This document shows, one piece after another, positions 27,020 to 37,088 of a stretch of DNA of 64,000 nucleotides. The first letter of the stretch is position 1. Every line of letters starts with the position of its first letter. The notes beneath the pieces are model-generated. The model did no database searches. It was given only the letters and a program-made list of their open reading frames with translations, and was not told where the DNA came from. The translations under genes and the position numbers were made by a program. The DNA is from Pantoea allii (GTDB taxonomy: Bacteria; Pseudomonadota; Gammaproteobacteria; Enterobacterales; Enterobacteriaceae), in the NCBI RefSeq assembly GCF_002307475.1, contig NZ_NTMH01000047.1, forward strand, positions 1 through 64,000, in the 5' to 3' direction.

Positions 27020-28788
27020 GTTATTCTTCCTTATCTCTGTATAAAAAAAATCGACACAAGCCGCTCAGGCTTAATGCGGTGAGAAATATAACGTTAAACA
27101 TTGAAATCGCCATATGAATTAATCTCTTTTTTTATAAAATAATCTTTTGTTTTTTATTGTTAAAAATCAATAAGATAGACATATACTCTATGCCACATTT
27201 AAAGCAATATTTTTTTTGATTGATTTATAAATAAATTCAGAAAAGAACATACACATCAACTCCCAATATTTACTTATCACTGAGTGAAAACTCGTCTTTT
27301 AAAGATTGCAATGGACACCTGCCGGATTAGCCTGCCCTTTCCAGTCCCTTTTCATACTTTTTTCTGTGTCGAAGCGTCAGTACACACAACGCCATGCCGT
27401 CACATCTGATTGACGCTGTTTCATTGCCCTACTAATCACGTTTAAAATAGACAAACGTTCAGCCTGACGTTGTCGTTGGTCACTCGACCTGAATGCATTA
27501 CTTAAGATGTTTCATTCCTGACCATTTTCATTCCTTTAGTTCATTCCTGGTTTACATTGACTCACAGCCATATCTTTTAGTCAGATAGTCGTACCAGAAA
27601 AGCTTACCGTTTTATCCTACCTCCCCGTTAAATCAGCAATATGTTTGAAAAAGAAAGTGCTGTGCAAGCCGTGACGCTCTTAGAACATTGGGCCAGAGGC
27701 TTGGGTTGCGCACTTTCGATACTTAACGTCAGGAGATCAGGAAACGACAGACATTCTGTCAGGTCGATGAGAGTGGTGTTTGTTACAGCGGGATATTGAT
27801 TATATGATATCTACGATGCGTTGCTAAGCCATAATGTCGCAGGTATGGATAAATACAGAATGACACAGGTAAGTGAGGGCAGTTAAAAACATCATCAACG
27901 CCCCATTGAAATGCAATACCTTAACATTAAACGAAGCAACGTAAGATTCTGTGATGCCCACCTGGAATTCTCGCGTGATTTACTTAAACAACGGCTGATG
28001 CGTGATCTCAGGCTGCAGTGACGATGAGTATCATTGAGGTAGAGGTTCTTTGAAAATGGAGGGTGTATTCGTTCCGCTCAGTCTGCAATCTGGGCTTAAT
28101 CTGGTTGGTTTAACAACCCTGCACATTATTTTCTTGCAGATTTTATCCTCGCCCAACCCCCCTGGTCGCATGATGTCTGTCTGCGCGACCTGAGGATTGC
28201 GCGCATGCAGCTACGCCTACCTCTGATGTGGATAGCGCTGACGGCTTATTAAAAGACGTATGTATGTGCGTTTTTCATATGAGTGCGTATGCTGACAACA
28301 ACGTCTATTTTGAATGATGCAGTGAACGGCAGCAAGCGCGTAAACCAATGAGAGTTCAAATGAATCTGACACCTGCCGTTGACCAGAACGCCTGACTGAC
28401 AGGGCAAATGAGAATGTATATAATTACTATTAGAGAAATTTTTGAGAAGTTAATTGCGCGTTTTAACATCGTTATCTGCTGTCTTTCGCGTGCGACAGCG
28501 GGCTACATAAGAAGCCTAAACCCGCTTCAGGTTCCCTCTAAAAACATTACTATTTTTTATTAAATTAAATTTAAAATTATAAACAATAAAATCAATTACT
28601 TACAACTTAAATCATGTATTTTATATTCCACTTAAATTAAAAAAGACAAAGGCATGCAAATAAAACTCTTTTATTTAATTTGATTTGGAAATTATTCAGC
28701 ACTATGCTGATGTCGATTCAGATAACAAATTTTTATCTATTAATTCCTTTCAATAGATGGGTATTCATGTCCATTTCTTTTGGTACAG
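27020..28788. other. 1.77-kb AT-rich divergent regulatory gap
   Basis: This region separates the fimbrial operon (minus) from the ToxR/CadC-like regulator (plus). It is AT-rich at both ends (27100-27260 and 28540-28760), as in H-NS-silenced fimbrial promoters. A 52-codon frame at 27641-27799 has no recognisable motif. No gene is called. It probably holds both promoters and decayed accessory DNA. Confidence 0.5.
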
Positions 28789-29694
28789 ATGGAGAGCACT
28801 TTGAGCCGAAAGATTACACTTAATCACTTTCTGGTTTTTGAACCCGAGAAAAAAAGAATTACTGGCAGAGGCAATCCGGCGATCATTAGTGCTTCAGCAT
28901 CACTATGCTTCGAGTTGCTCATTGAAAATGTCGGTGAGTTAGTCACTCATCAACAGTTTTTTGACTATGCATGGCGTCGTTTTGGCATGGAGCCGACCTC
29001 TACGTCCCTCTATCAGAATATATCCAGCCTCAGGCGCGCACTGAGTAAAGCCGGACTGCAGGAAGACATCATTCGAACGATGCCCCGGCGTGGTTTTATC
29101 CTGTCACCACAAACCGTGGTGATGAAAGAAAATACCGTTACAGCCTCTTCAGCAGCTGTCTTGAGTGAGAAAAATTATGAACCTCTTTCGTCAGAAGAAA
29201 ACACAGAATCCCACGAGGGAGCATCTCCAGCCGTGTTACAGCACGCAGATGTCGAAGATGATAAAGATCATAAGACGGTTTTACCCTCAACTCGTCAACG
29301 TGATCACTCGCCATGGTTACCCAAAACAGAAATGTTGTTAGCACGACTCTCTTTTAAAAATGTGTTTTTTACCGCCATCACTTTCGTTTCTTTTTGCTGT
29401 ATTTTTATTTTTATCAAAGTCGAACCGCAATCGGCAGAGCCCGTTTTCGCTCACAGCATGGACTATAAAGGCTGCGTGATTTTTAATAACTCAGACGCCT
29501 GGCTCAATAGCGCTGAGTTAAAAAAACGCGTAGATGATTTGGATATCAATTGTAAAGACAGTCAATATATCTATATGACATCTTTTAAAAATGCTGACAG
29601 ACTCTCTTACTTTCAATGCCAGCACCCCTTGCACGCTACAATTCGAGCAAACTGTCTCTCTCATTATTATGTTAAGAATTTCAATGATGAATAA
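28789..29694 (+). CDS. Membrane-anchored winged-helix regulator, ToxR/CadC-like
   Basis: About 301 residues. The N-terminal OmpR-type winged helix (LNHFLVFEPEKKRIT ... YQNISSLRRALSKAG ... TMPRRGFIL) is about 105 residues. A charged linker follows, then one membrane helix near residues 195-215 (FFTAITFVSFCCIFIFI) and a periplasmic tail with several cysteines (KGCVIFNN, DINCKD, FQCQHP, ANCLS). Such one-component regulators bind DNA while embedded in the inner membrane. The layout, with a FidL-like gene directly behind, matches Salmonella MarT-FidL and E. coli YqeI-YqeJ. ATG 28789 is used; a TTG three codons upstream is possible. It faces the fimbrial operon and is a candidate controller of it. 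Confidence 0.85.
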   Translation: MESTLSRKITLNHFLVFEPEKKRITGRGNPAIISASASLCFELLIENVGELVTHQQFFDYAWRRFGMEPTSTSLYQNISSLRRALSKAGLQEDIIRTMPRRGFILSPQTVVMKENTVTASSAAVLSEKNYEPLSSEENTESHEGASPAVLQHADVEDDKDHKTVLPSTRQRDHSPWLPKTEMLLARLSFKNVFFTAITFVSFCCIFIFIKVEPQSAEPVFAHSMDYKGCVIFNNSDAWLNSAELKKRVDDLDINCKDSQYIYMTSFKNADRLSYFQCQHPLHATIRANCLSHYYVKNFNDE

Positions 29695-30145
29695 AATTCT
29701 GGTTCTGACAGGGCTATGCTTTATCGCTCTTTTATTGTATCCATTTAGTGGAAACCGGGAACACCGTATATCGTGTAAAGCGGATATTTCTTATCAGTGG
29801 CAAGACAGCACGCTAAATTTATTCATTTCTCAAAACATCCAGAATGGCAAAGGGATACTGGCTCTCTCGGGTACGCTTCATGAAAAAAATAAAGGCGATG
29901 GTTATTTAAGTAAAACCATATCTTTCTCCTATCGAGAACAGGGCTATTATTATCACCTTAACTCAGATTTGGTCATCAACTCGCCACAAATGACCATGAG
30001 CGTTCAGGATCAAAGAAAATGGCTACCTGATTTCTTTATTGAAAAAGGGAAGCCTCTGCTGCTGAAAATCAGGCCTTACGGTGATAAAGCCTGGCTTTTT
30101 TACTCTGAGACTACGCCACTTTTCGTCTGTGAAAGAAGTAGTTAG
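29684..30145 (+). CDS. FidL-like membrane/periplasmic partner of the CadC-like regulator
   Basis: About 153 residues with an N-terminal membrane helix (ILVLTGLCFIALLLYPF) and a periplasmic remainder, two cysteines (ISCKAD and FVCERSS) included. The organisation is that of FidL/YqeJ-type proteins encoded next to MarT/YqeI-type regulators and is comparable to ToxS, which stabilises ToxR. The start (ATG 29684 or 29687) overlaps the end of the regulator gene by about 11 bases, so the two are translationally coupled. Confidence 0.75.
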   Translation: MMNKILVLTGLCFIALLLYPFSGNREHRISCKADISYQWQDSTLNLFISQNIQNGKGILALSGTLHEKNKGDGYLSKTISFSYREQGYYYHLNSDLVINSPQMTMSVQDQRKWLPDFFIEKGKPLLLKIRPYGDKAWLFYSETTPLFVCERSS

Positions 30146-30229
30146 CTTTTTTAACGATTTTTCACCCTTGTCTACTGCACGACGCTGAGATCTCAATGTT
30201 GATAATCTTGACGTCGTGCAGTGCATTTT

Positions 30230-31804
30230 TTACGACGAAATCAGTTTACTTCTGGCAGAAACAACTCTGTTTCGCCCCTCATGCTTTGCCTGGTACAACC
30301 ATTGGTCAACGGAAAGCAATGTTTCCTCAATATCGTTGTTATGGTGAGCTAAACTCTCCACGCCAGCTGATATTGTCATTTTTCCTACTTCGCTAAATTG
30401 CGCACATGCGATATGTTCACGGATACGATTTGCAATAGATTCAGCCTCTGAGATTTTTGTATTCGGAAAGAAAACAACAAATTCTTCGCCACCAAACCGA
30501 CAAACAATATCGTTAGTGCGGCAGCCTTTTTTTAAAAACATCGCGACGGCCACTAACGTTTTATCACCGATATCATGCCCATAGTGATCATTAATGCGCT
30601 TAAAGTAATCGATATCGAAAGAGGCAAGACTATGTTCGTTTTTAGCAGAGAGGTAAGGCGCGGTAAGTTGCTCAAATCCACGTCGGTTATACAGTTTGGT
30701 CAGATGATCGGTTATTGCATCATCACGTAATATAGCCAACGTTTTATTAATTGTGTTCGAATAAGCCAAAAAAGATTTTTTCAGCCGGTCAGATTCTTTA
30801 TACCACGTTTTTATACCCTTGATTTTGGGAGGCAAATCCTTCGTTGTAGTAGACCGGGTCAGGCCAGCGAGTCTTTCGAGCGGTTTGGAAATCTGCGTGG
30901 AAACAAAGATGCTCACACCGACCAATAGCAATGCTATCACCAGTCCATAAACCAACACATCTTTAGCGATAAGCGTGAGTGTCGTGCTGACCACGTCAGG
31001 CGAAACGCATACGAATACGTGCCAGTTGGTTTTGATAACGTCTGAATAGCCTAACAGGCAGTCGCGTTGTTCTAACGTTGTCTTTAATCCACCGCTGCTG
31101 GCCTGATTCAGCCGCGTCGTCAGGCTGGTAGTCAAAGGATTGTTCTTTCCTGTAAGCATCTCATCAGGTGAATAAATGACTTCTCCAGTATCTGAAACAA
31201 TGCTGATCGTTGTTTTATCAGTGTAAAAATGATGGCTCATGAGGCGGCTTAAAATACTTTTTCTTTTCAGGTAGATAGATCCTGCAATATAACCCAGATA
31301 CGCCCCCGAAGAGGAATAGATCGGGTTCGACAAAAAAATGAGATAGTTACCTGTGGAAGGTGTAAAGGGTTCTGATACGAACGCCCCCTTTTTTACCGCC
31401 ATCAACTGCTCAGGGGCAACATTCAAAGACGTACCAACAGGCAGTAAACCTGGTGGAGAGGATGCCGCAACGTAACCGTCTGGCGTTAGCATCACGACTG
31501 AACTGAACATATCCGATTGCAGTCTTAATCTGTCAGCTTCTTGCTGTAGTGCCTGTTTGTCTTCAAAACGTTTAATCTGAGTGGCACTGTATGCAAGCTC
31601 TTTTTGTGCCGTTCTGAATGTACTGTCGGCCATATCAGCAAGCTTACGGGCATAGGCGGTGTTAGATTCAATGATTCTTTTTTCAGTCAGAACCTTAAGA
31701 ACAACGCCCACCACCAATATCAGCATGAGTGCAGTAATGACTATGCAACCAACAGAATGCAGGCACAGAAGCCCTTTTAACGAGGGTTTATAGGTTTTAT
31801 TCAT
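30230..31804 (-). CDS. Diguanylate cyclase with periplasmic Cache sensor
   Basis: About 524 residues: a first membrane helix at about 15-40, a periplasmic double-Cache-type domain to about 280 (with PFTPSTGNYLIFLSNPIY and YIAGSIYLK), a second helix (DVLVYGLVIALLLVGVSIFV), a HAMP-like linker and a C-terminal GGDEF domain. The active site is RFGGEEF, so it should synthesise cyclic di-GMP. RTND five residues before it forms an RxxD inhibitory site, so product inhibition is expected. Its place beside fimbrial and CadC-like genes fits a role in the switch to adhesion. ATG 31804 is used; GTG 31810 is an alternative. Confidence 0.92.
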   Translation of the reverse strand: MNKTYKPSLKGLLCLHSVGCIVITALMLILVVGVVLKVLTEKRIIESNTAYARKLADMADSTFRTAQKELAYSATQIKRFEDKQALQQEADRLRLQSDMFSSVVMLTPDGYVAASSPPGLLPVGTSLNVAPEQLMAVKKGAFVSEPFTPSTGNYLIFLSNPIYSSSGAYLGYIAGSIYLKRKSILSRLMSHHFYTDKTTISIVSDTGEVIYSPDEMLTGKNNPLTTSLTTRLNQASSGGLKTTLEQRDCLLGYSDVIKTNWHVFVCVSPDVVSTTLTLIAKDVLVYGLVIALLLVGVSIFVSTQISKPLERLAGLTRSTTTKDLPPKIKGIKTWYKESDRLKKSFLAYSNTINKTLAILRDDAITDHLTKLYNRRGFEQLTAPYLSAKNEHSLASFDIDYFKRINDHYGHDIGDKTLVAVAMFLKKGCRTNDIVCRFGGEEFVVFFPNTKISEAESIANRIREHIACAQFSEVGKMTISAGVESLAHHNNDIEETLLSVDQWLYQAKHEGRNRVVSARSKLISS

Positions 31805-31810
31805 TCCCAC

Positions 31811-32305
31811 AGCAGGTCTCTGTTATTTGCCATCATTATTTCAAAGATATTAGCACTGCCTGGAAAAAACAAAGCGTTTCACGGCTAAACGTCACCCTCT
31901 TACTCTCGCTAATCAGCGACATCGCGCTGATAAAGGCGTAAATCCAGCGCTTGCCAGACTGGCAATCCGGTGACGCAGTTATACCGCTGGCACCCTCTTC
32001 TCCATCATTAACCTTATTCTGCCGTGAAAAAAGAGGCGGGCCGTCGTTAACGTCTTCTGGAACAGGCCAAATACGTACAGGACAGGCATTCATTGCAAAT
32101 GCGTTATGACCTGCTAGCAATAATAAACCGACATAACGCAGAGGGAATGGACATGCTTTATCCGTGATTGAGAAAGCATGCAGGCTGGCATGATGTGATA
32201 CAACGCATGCACCCGCACGATGAATAATCCCTGTTGAGGCAATGCTTATTCACTCACGCTCTCTCACCTACCATTACCGATTATGGGTTGCGCCACCTGC
32301 TACTC
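31811..32305. other. Gap between the cyclase gene and the ytf transporter
   Basis: About 500 bases. The minus-strand frame at 31836-32120 (94 codons) has no recognisable domain and no signal peptide, and is not called. Nothing else is supported. Confidence 0.45.
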
Positions 32306-32329
32306 AAAAAAGCGGCGCATCAGCGCCGC
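32306..32329 (-). terminator. Terminator of the ytfQRT-yjfF operon
   Basis: On the minus strand GCGGCGC and GCGCCGC form a 7-bp GC stem with a TGAT loop, followed directly by six T residues. It lies just past the yjfF stop. Confidence 0.85.
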
Positions 32330-32336
32330 CCTTAGC

Positions 32337-33323
32337 TTATTGAATCAGCCGTTTCACCGGCGCGTTCCGTTGACGATCCCAAATTACCGTCAGCAGGCGC
32401 TGTAACGCGATAAACGCAAACAACAGAATGCCGATAGCAATCTTGGTCCACCAGGAGCTGAGCGTGCCGTCGAAGTTGATCCAGGTTTGGATAAGCCCCT
32501 GGATTAACACGCCAAACAACGTGCCCAGTACCGTGCCCACGCCACCGGACAGTAAGGTACCGCCGATCACGACGGACGCAATTGCATCCAGTTCTACGCC
32601 CAACCCTGCCAGAGCATAGCCCGCCGAGGTATAGATGGAAAAAACAATGCCCGCCAGCGTCGCTAAGGTGGTCGACAGCATGTAGATCTTGATGGTGGTG
32701 GCGCGGGTTGAAACGCCCATGAGCTGCGCGGAGGTCAGGCTGCCGCCAATCGCATAAACCTGATTACCAAAGCGTGTACGGTGCGCCAGAATAATGCCTC
32801 CGGCGACTACCAGCAGCATGATCAGCGCCAGCAGACTGAGCCGACCGCCGCCAGGAACCTTCCATGCCATGCTGGACAGCGTAGCGTAAAGCGGATGATC
32901 GATGGGAATCGAGTTCTCAGACACCAGGTAGCTGCAGCCACGCAGGAAGAACATCCCCGCCAGGGTGATAATAAACGCGGGAATTTTCAGCGCATCGATC
33001 AGCCAGCCCATCATGGCACCAAACATCGCCCCCATACTCAGGACCAGGGCGAACGCCAGGACGGGATTGAGGTGATAATCGCCGATAACCTTTGCCAGAA
33101 ACACGCCAGAAAACGCGATGACGGCCCCCACCGACAGATCGATTCCGCCCGACAGAATCACAAAGGTCATTCCAACAGCGATGATGCCGAGGAAGGCGTT
33201 ATCCGTCAAAATGTTACAGATCACCCGGGTTGAGGCAAAGCCGGGAAACTGGCTCAGGCAAAACAAATAGCCCATCACAAACACCAGCAGTGTGATCATT
33301 AAAGGCAGATGACGTTTAATCAT
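32337..33323 (-). CDS. yjfF: Galactofuranose ABC transporter permease YjfF
   Basis: A 328-residue inner-membrane permease of the BPD_transp_2 (ribose/galactose type) family with about ten hydrophobic segments. It contains TFVILSGGIDLSVGAVIAFSG and SVVIGGTLLSGGVGTVLGTLFG, both family hallmarks. With YtfT it forms the channel for the galactofuranose importer; YtfR supplies ATP and YtfQ the substrate. It overlaps ytfT by 4 bases (ATGA) and is the last gene of the operon. Confidence 0.95.
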   Translation of the reverse strand: MIKRHLPLMITLLVFVMGYLFCLSQFPGFASTRVICNILTDNAFLGIIAVGMTFVILSGGIDLSVGAVIAFSGVFLAKVIGDYHLNPVLAFALVLSMGAMFGAMMGWLIDALKIPAFIITLAGMFFLRGCSYLVSENSIPIDHPLYATLSSMAWKVPGGGRLSLLALIMLLVVAGGIILAHRTRFGNQVYAIGGSLTSAQLMGVSTRATTIKIYMLSTTLATLAGIVFSIYTSAGYALAGLGVELDAIASVVIGGTLLSGGVGTVLGTLFGVLIQGLIQTWINFDGTLSSWWTKIAIGILLFAFIALQRLLTVIWDRQRNAPVKRLIQ

Positions 33324-34336
33324 GATGGACGTCTCCGTTTAAACATCGCAATAAAGCGCGGGGATTGCAGCAACAGGACGCACATCACGACTATTGCCTT
33401 CACCACCTGATTCAGCTCTGGCGGAAAGCCAGACAGTAAAATACCGGTATTCATCGACTGGATAATCAATGCGCCAATCAGTGACAGTGCGATATTAAAC
33501 CGACCGCCCATCAGCGATGCCCCGCCAATCACGACGGCCAGAATCGCATCCAGTTCCAGCCACAATCCGGCATTATTGGCATCCGCACCGCGAATATCCG
33601 CCGCCACAATCAGGCCGGCTACCGCTGCGCAGAGCCCGCTGATGGCGTAGGTGGACATCACCACCAGCCAGCCATTCACCCCGGCATTACGCGCGGCGCG
33701 CAAGTTGATGCCCACGGCCTCAATAAACAGCCCCAGCGCCGTTTTGCGCGCCAGCAGCCAGACCAGCAGCGCCACCGCCACGGTAATCCACACCGGCACC
33801 GGTAATAACCAGAGTGAACCATTGCCAAACCAGCCCAGGCTGTCGTTGTTAAACGTTACGATTTGCCCTTGAGTGATAAGCTGAGCAATACCGCGTCCGG
33901 CCACCATTAAAATCAGCGTGGCGACAAAAGGCTGAATACGCAGTAATGCCACCAGAATGCCGTTCCATATGCCGCACGCCAGCCCGCTGGCCAGCGTGAC
34001 CATAATGATAAACGGCACGCTGTGCCCGGCGACGGTCAAGGTGGCGGCGGTCGCTCCGGCAATCGCCATTACCGCCCCCACCGACAGGTCGATGCCACCA
34101 GTGGCGATGACCAGCGTCATGCCAATAGCCAGTAACGCAACAGGCGCTGCACGGTTGATAATGTCGATCGGGCTACCAAACAGCCGACCGTCCTGTAAGT
34201 GAATGGCAAAGAAATTGTTCGCGACCAGGCTGTCGACGATCAGCACCAGTAACAGCGCAATGATCTGTGGCATACCGGGCGGCAGCCTGAACTTGCGACG
34301 TTGAGGTTTGGTCGCGGTGACCGGGGATTCAAGCAT
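33320..34336 (-). CDS. ytfT: Galactofuranose ABC transporter permease YtfT
   Basis: About 338 residues, the partner permease of YjfF. It has IGMTLVIATGGIDLSVGAVMAIAGATAATLTVAG and AVVIGGASLMGGRFNIALS, closely matching E. coli YtfT. Start ATG 34336 (MLESPVTATKPQRRKFRLPPGMPQ) aligns with the E. coli N-terminus and overlaps the ytfR stop by 8 bases. It acts in the inner membrane. Confidence 0.95.
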   Translation of the reverse strand: MLESPVTATKPQRRKFRLPPGMPQIIALLLVLIVDSLVANNFFAIHLQDGRLFGSPIDIINRAAPVALLAIGMTLVIATGGIDLSVGAVMAIAGATAATLTVAGHSVPFIIMVTLASGLACGIWNGILVALLRIQPFVATLILMVAGRGIAQLITQGQIVTFNNDSLGWFGNGSLWLLPVPVWITVAVALLVWLLARKTALGLFIEAVGINLRAARNAGVNGWLVVMSTYAISGLCAAVAGLIVAADIRGADANNAGLWLELDAILAVVIGGASLMGGRFNIALSLIGALIIQSMNTGILLSGFPPELNQVVKAIVVMCVLLLQSPRFIAMFKRRRPS

Positions 34337-35849
34337 GCTGCGTACCTCCATCAGCAATAGCGTTAACGATTGCCGCCACAGAAAGCTGCTCCAGTGGAAT
34401 CTCAGCCACCTGTTTCAGGTCACGCATGATCAATACGCGATCGGCGTAGCCCACCAGCTCTTCCAGCTCCGAGGAAATCACCAACAATGCCAGGCCATCG
34501 GCACATAAGGATTCTATCAAGCGGATAATTTCCGCATGGGCGCCCACGTCAATCCCGCGCGTCGGCTCATCCAGGATCAGAAACTGCGGTTTCGTCACCA
34601 GCCAGCGTGACAGCAGGACCTTTTGCTGATTACCGCCGGATAACAGCTCCACAGGTTGCTCCGCGTGCGGTGTGCGAATACCCAGACTTTTAATAAAGCG
34701 CTCGGCAATGGCCTGCTGTTCCCGCTTTTTAATCGGACGTAACCAGCCACGCTGCGCCTGTAATGCCAGAATGATATTTTCACGCACCGAGGCTGCGCCG
34801 ATGATGCCGTCTGTTTTACGGTCTTCCGGGCAGAACCCCATGCCAAGGCGAGAAGCCTGCGCAGGCGTGCGAATATGTTCAACCTTCCCTTTAATTTTTG
34901 CCGTACCGCGATCGGCGCGACGAATGCCAAACAGGACTTCTGCCGTCTCCGTGCGACCGGACCCCAACAATCCGGCCAGCCCCACCACTTCACCAGGTCT
35001 GACCTGCAGGTTGAAGGGCTCGATAGTGCCCTTTTTGCCGTAGTCTTCAAACGACACCACAGGCTGATTGCTGCGCAGCGTACTGCCCTGCCGTTGCAAT
35101 GCGGTGGCCATCAGCTCTCGGCCAATCATCAACTTTACCAGCTCAATCTGCGGCAGGGTTGCTGTGTCATGCGTGGCGATGAATTTACCATTGCGCAGGA
35201 CGGTGATGCGGTCGGTAATGCGGTAAACCTGATCCAGAAAATGCGTCACAAATATCAGGCTCATGCCGCGATTCTTTAGCTGCGTCATGAGGGTAAAAAG
35301 CATTTCAACTTCACTGGCATCCAGACTGGCGGTGGGCTCGTCCAGAATCAGGACCTGCGCAGAGAGATCGACGGCCCGGCAGATGGCGATAATCTGCTGC
35401 ATCGCGACCGAGTAGTGACCGAGAGGTCGGGTGACGTCCAGGGCAAAACCGTAATTACGCATCAGGGCATCGGCATCGCGAACCATGCGCTTACGGTCAA
35501 TCATGCCGAAACGGCGCGGTTCCCGACCGATATACAGGTTGTCAGCCACCGACATGTTCGGCAGCAGATTAACTTCCTGATAGACCGTCCCGATACCGAT
35601 CTCCTGGGCTTCGGCGGTGCTGCGCGGCGAAATCGACTGACCGTTTAACGTGATCGTGCCGCTGTCCCGGGTATATACGCCGGTCAGGACTTTAATCAGT
35701 GTGGATTTTCCTGCGCCGTTTTCACCCAGCAGCGCCATGATTTCGCCTTTGCGCAGGCTGAGTGAGACATCATCCAGCGCTTTCACGCCGGGGAAGCCTT
35801 TGCTGACACCGCTGATGGCTAAAAGAGGGTGTTCGTCGTGTGTGGTCAT
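34329..35849 (-). CDS. ytfR: Galactofuranose ABC transporter ATP-binding protein YtfR
   Basis: A 506-residue protein with two fused nucleotide-binding domains. In the first, Walker A is GENGAGKST (near residue 42) and Walker B ILDEPTASLD. In the second, LAGLLGSGRTE replaces a full Walker A, with signature LSGGNQQKV and ILDEPTRGID. This one-good, one-degenerate layout is normal for sugar importers of the RbsA/XylG/YtfR class. It powers uptake with YtfT and YjfF. Confidence 0.95.
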   Translation of the reverse strand: MTTHDEHPLLAISGVSKGFPGVKALDDVSLSLRKGEIMALLGENGAGKSTLIKVLTGVYTRDSGTITLNGQSISPRSTAEAQEIGIGTVYQEVNLLPNMSVADNLYIGREPRRFGMIDRKRMVRDADALMRNYGFALDVTRPLGHYSVAMQQIIAICRAVDLSAQVLILDEPTASLDASEVEMLFTLMTQLKNRGMSLIFVTHFLDQVYRITDRITVLRNGKFIATHDTATLPQIELVKLMIGRELMATALQRQGSTLRSNQPVVSFEDYGKKGTIEPFNLQVRPGEVVGLAGLLGSGRTETAEVLFGIRRADRGTAKIKGKVEHIRTPAQASRLGMGFCPEDRKTDGIIGAASVRENIILALQAQRGWLRPIKKREQQAIAERFIKSLGIRTPHAEQPVELLSGGNQQKVLLSRWLVTKPQFLILDEPTRGIDVGAHAEIIRLIESLCADGLALLVISSELEELVGYADRVLIMRDLKQVAEIPLEQLSVAAIVNAIADGGTQHA

Positions 35850-35878
35850 GCTGTCAACTCCGCACTACATCATAGAAA

Positions 35879-35896
35879 GCCGCCCCGAAGGGCGGC
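35879..35896 (-). promoter_or_regulatory. UUCG-capped hairpin between ytfQ and ytfR
   Basis: On the minus-strand transcript GCCGCCC-UUCG-GGGCGGC forms a very stable stem-loop directly after the ytfQ stop, with only a weak U-run (UUUCUAUG). It is probably a 3' stabiliser or partial terminator that keeps the binding protein more abundant than the membrane components, as in other binding-protein operons. Confidence 0.7.
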
Positions 35897-35903
35897 CTGC
35901 GGC

Positions 35904-36860
35904 TTAGTAACCCATGTTCTTTTTCTTATCTAACTCTGCCTGCGCGTCAGCAGGTAAAAAGAGTTTTGATTCTGTTCTGATAATTTTTGGCGGTAAGGTG
36001 CCGTCTTTTTTGAATTTTTCCAGTGCATCAAATGCCGGGCCGGCCATATTTGGCGTTAACTCCACGTTGGCATTGGCTTCGCCTGCCAGCATGGCTTTAT
36101 AGATGTCTGGCACACCGTCAATGGAACCGGTAAGGATATCTTTACCCGGCTTCAGACCGGCTTCTTTAATTGCCTGGATAGCACCGATGGCCATGTCATC
36201 GTTATGGGCATAAACCATGCAAATGTTTTTGCCGTTATTCTCTGCTTTGATAAAGCTTTCCATGACTTCTTTCCCTTTACTGCGGGTAAAGTCGCCAGAC
36301 TGAGAACGAATGACCTTGATATTCGGATGACCGCTGATCGCTTCAGCAAAGCCTTTCTTACGATCGATGGCAACGCTGGCACCCACGGTGCCCTGCAGCT
36401 CTACGACGTTACACTTCTTGTCGCCCACGGTCTTAACCAGCCAGTCACCGATAAGTTTGCCTTCCAGCACGTTATCCGCCGTTACCACAGCCTGATACAG
36501 CGAGTTGTCTTTAACAACAATGGCGCGGTCCAGAAGGTAAACCGGGATTTTGGCGTCTTTTGCTTCTTCCAACACCGGTTCCCAGCCTGTCTGAACGACA
36601 GGTGCGATAAAGATGGCATCAACGCCCTGAGCAATAAAAGAACGTACGGCTTTGATTTGGTTCTCTTGTTTCTGTTGTCCATCGGCAATTTTCAAATTAA
36701 TGCCGCGTTTTTTTGCTTCGCTTTTTGCCACGTTGGTTTCAGCCGAGCGCCAGCCGGATTCTGAACCTACCTGCGAGAATCCCACCGTCATTTCCGCCGC
36801 TAACACTGAGCCACTTAATGCGGCGCTGACCAGCGTGGTCAGGAGTAAACGTTTCCACAT
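35904..36860 (-). CDS. ytfQ: Galactofuranose-binding periplasmic protein YtfQ
   Basis: About 318 residues: a signal peptide (MWKRLLLTTLVSAALSGSVLAA), then a type I periplasmic sugar-binding fold (TVGFSQVGSESGWR at the start and CMVYAHNDDMAIGAIQAIKEAGLKPG near residue 220). It is the substrate-binding part of the galactofuranose importer. Start ATG 36860 matches the E. coli length; the open frame extends 31 codons further without homology. It is the first gene of the operon; a GalR/GalS-like box lies about 230 bases upstream. Confidence 0.95.
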   Translation of the reverse strand: MWKRLLLTTLVSAALSGSVLAAEMTVGFSQVGSESGWRSAETNVAKSEAKKRGINLKIADGQQKQENQIKAVRSFIAQGVDAIFIAPVVQTGWEPVLEEAKDAKIPVYLLDRAIVVKDNSLYQAVVTADNVLEGKLIGDWLVKTVGDKKCNVVELQGTVGASVAIDRKKGFAEAISGHPNIKVIRSQSGDFTRSKGKEVMESFIKAENNGKNICMVYAHNDDMAIGAIQAIKEAGLKPGKDILTGSIDGVPDIYKAMLAGEANANVELTPNMAGPAFDALEKFKKDGTLPPKIIRTESKLFLPADAQAELDKKKNMGY

Positions 36861-37088
36861 AGTTTTTATTCCTCTGAAGGGCGTTTGCTGTATAGGGTAA
36901 AGTGCCTGTAAAGACTGACGTAAAAAACGCTGAATTAGGGCGACATGCTTCACAAAATCGAGCTATTTAAAGGAGTTACGCTCTTGGTGGCGGCAAATCT
37001 GGCGAGGCATTATGGACAAAACGCCTGTTTATTTTTTCAACATATGCTAAATAAATGTAATAAACAGAATCGCTTAAGTGTGACGCAG

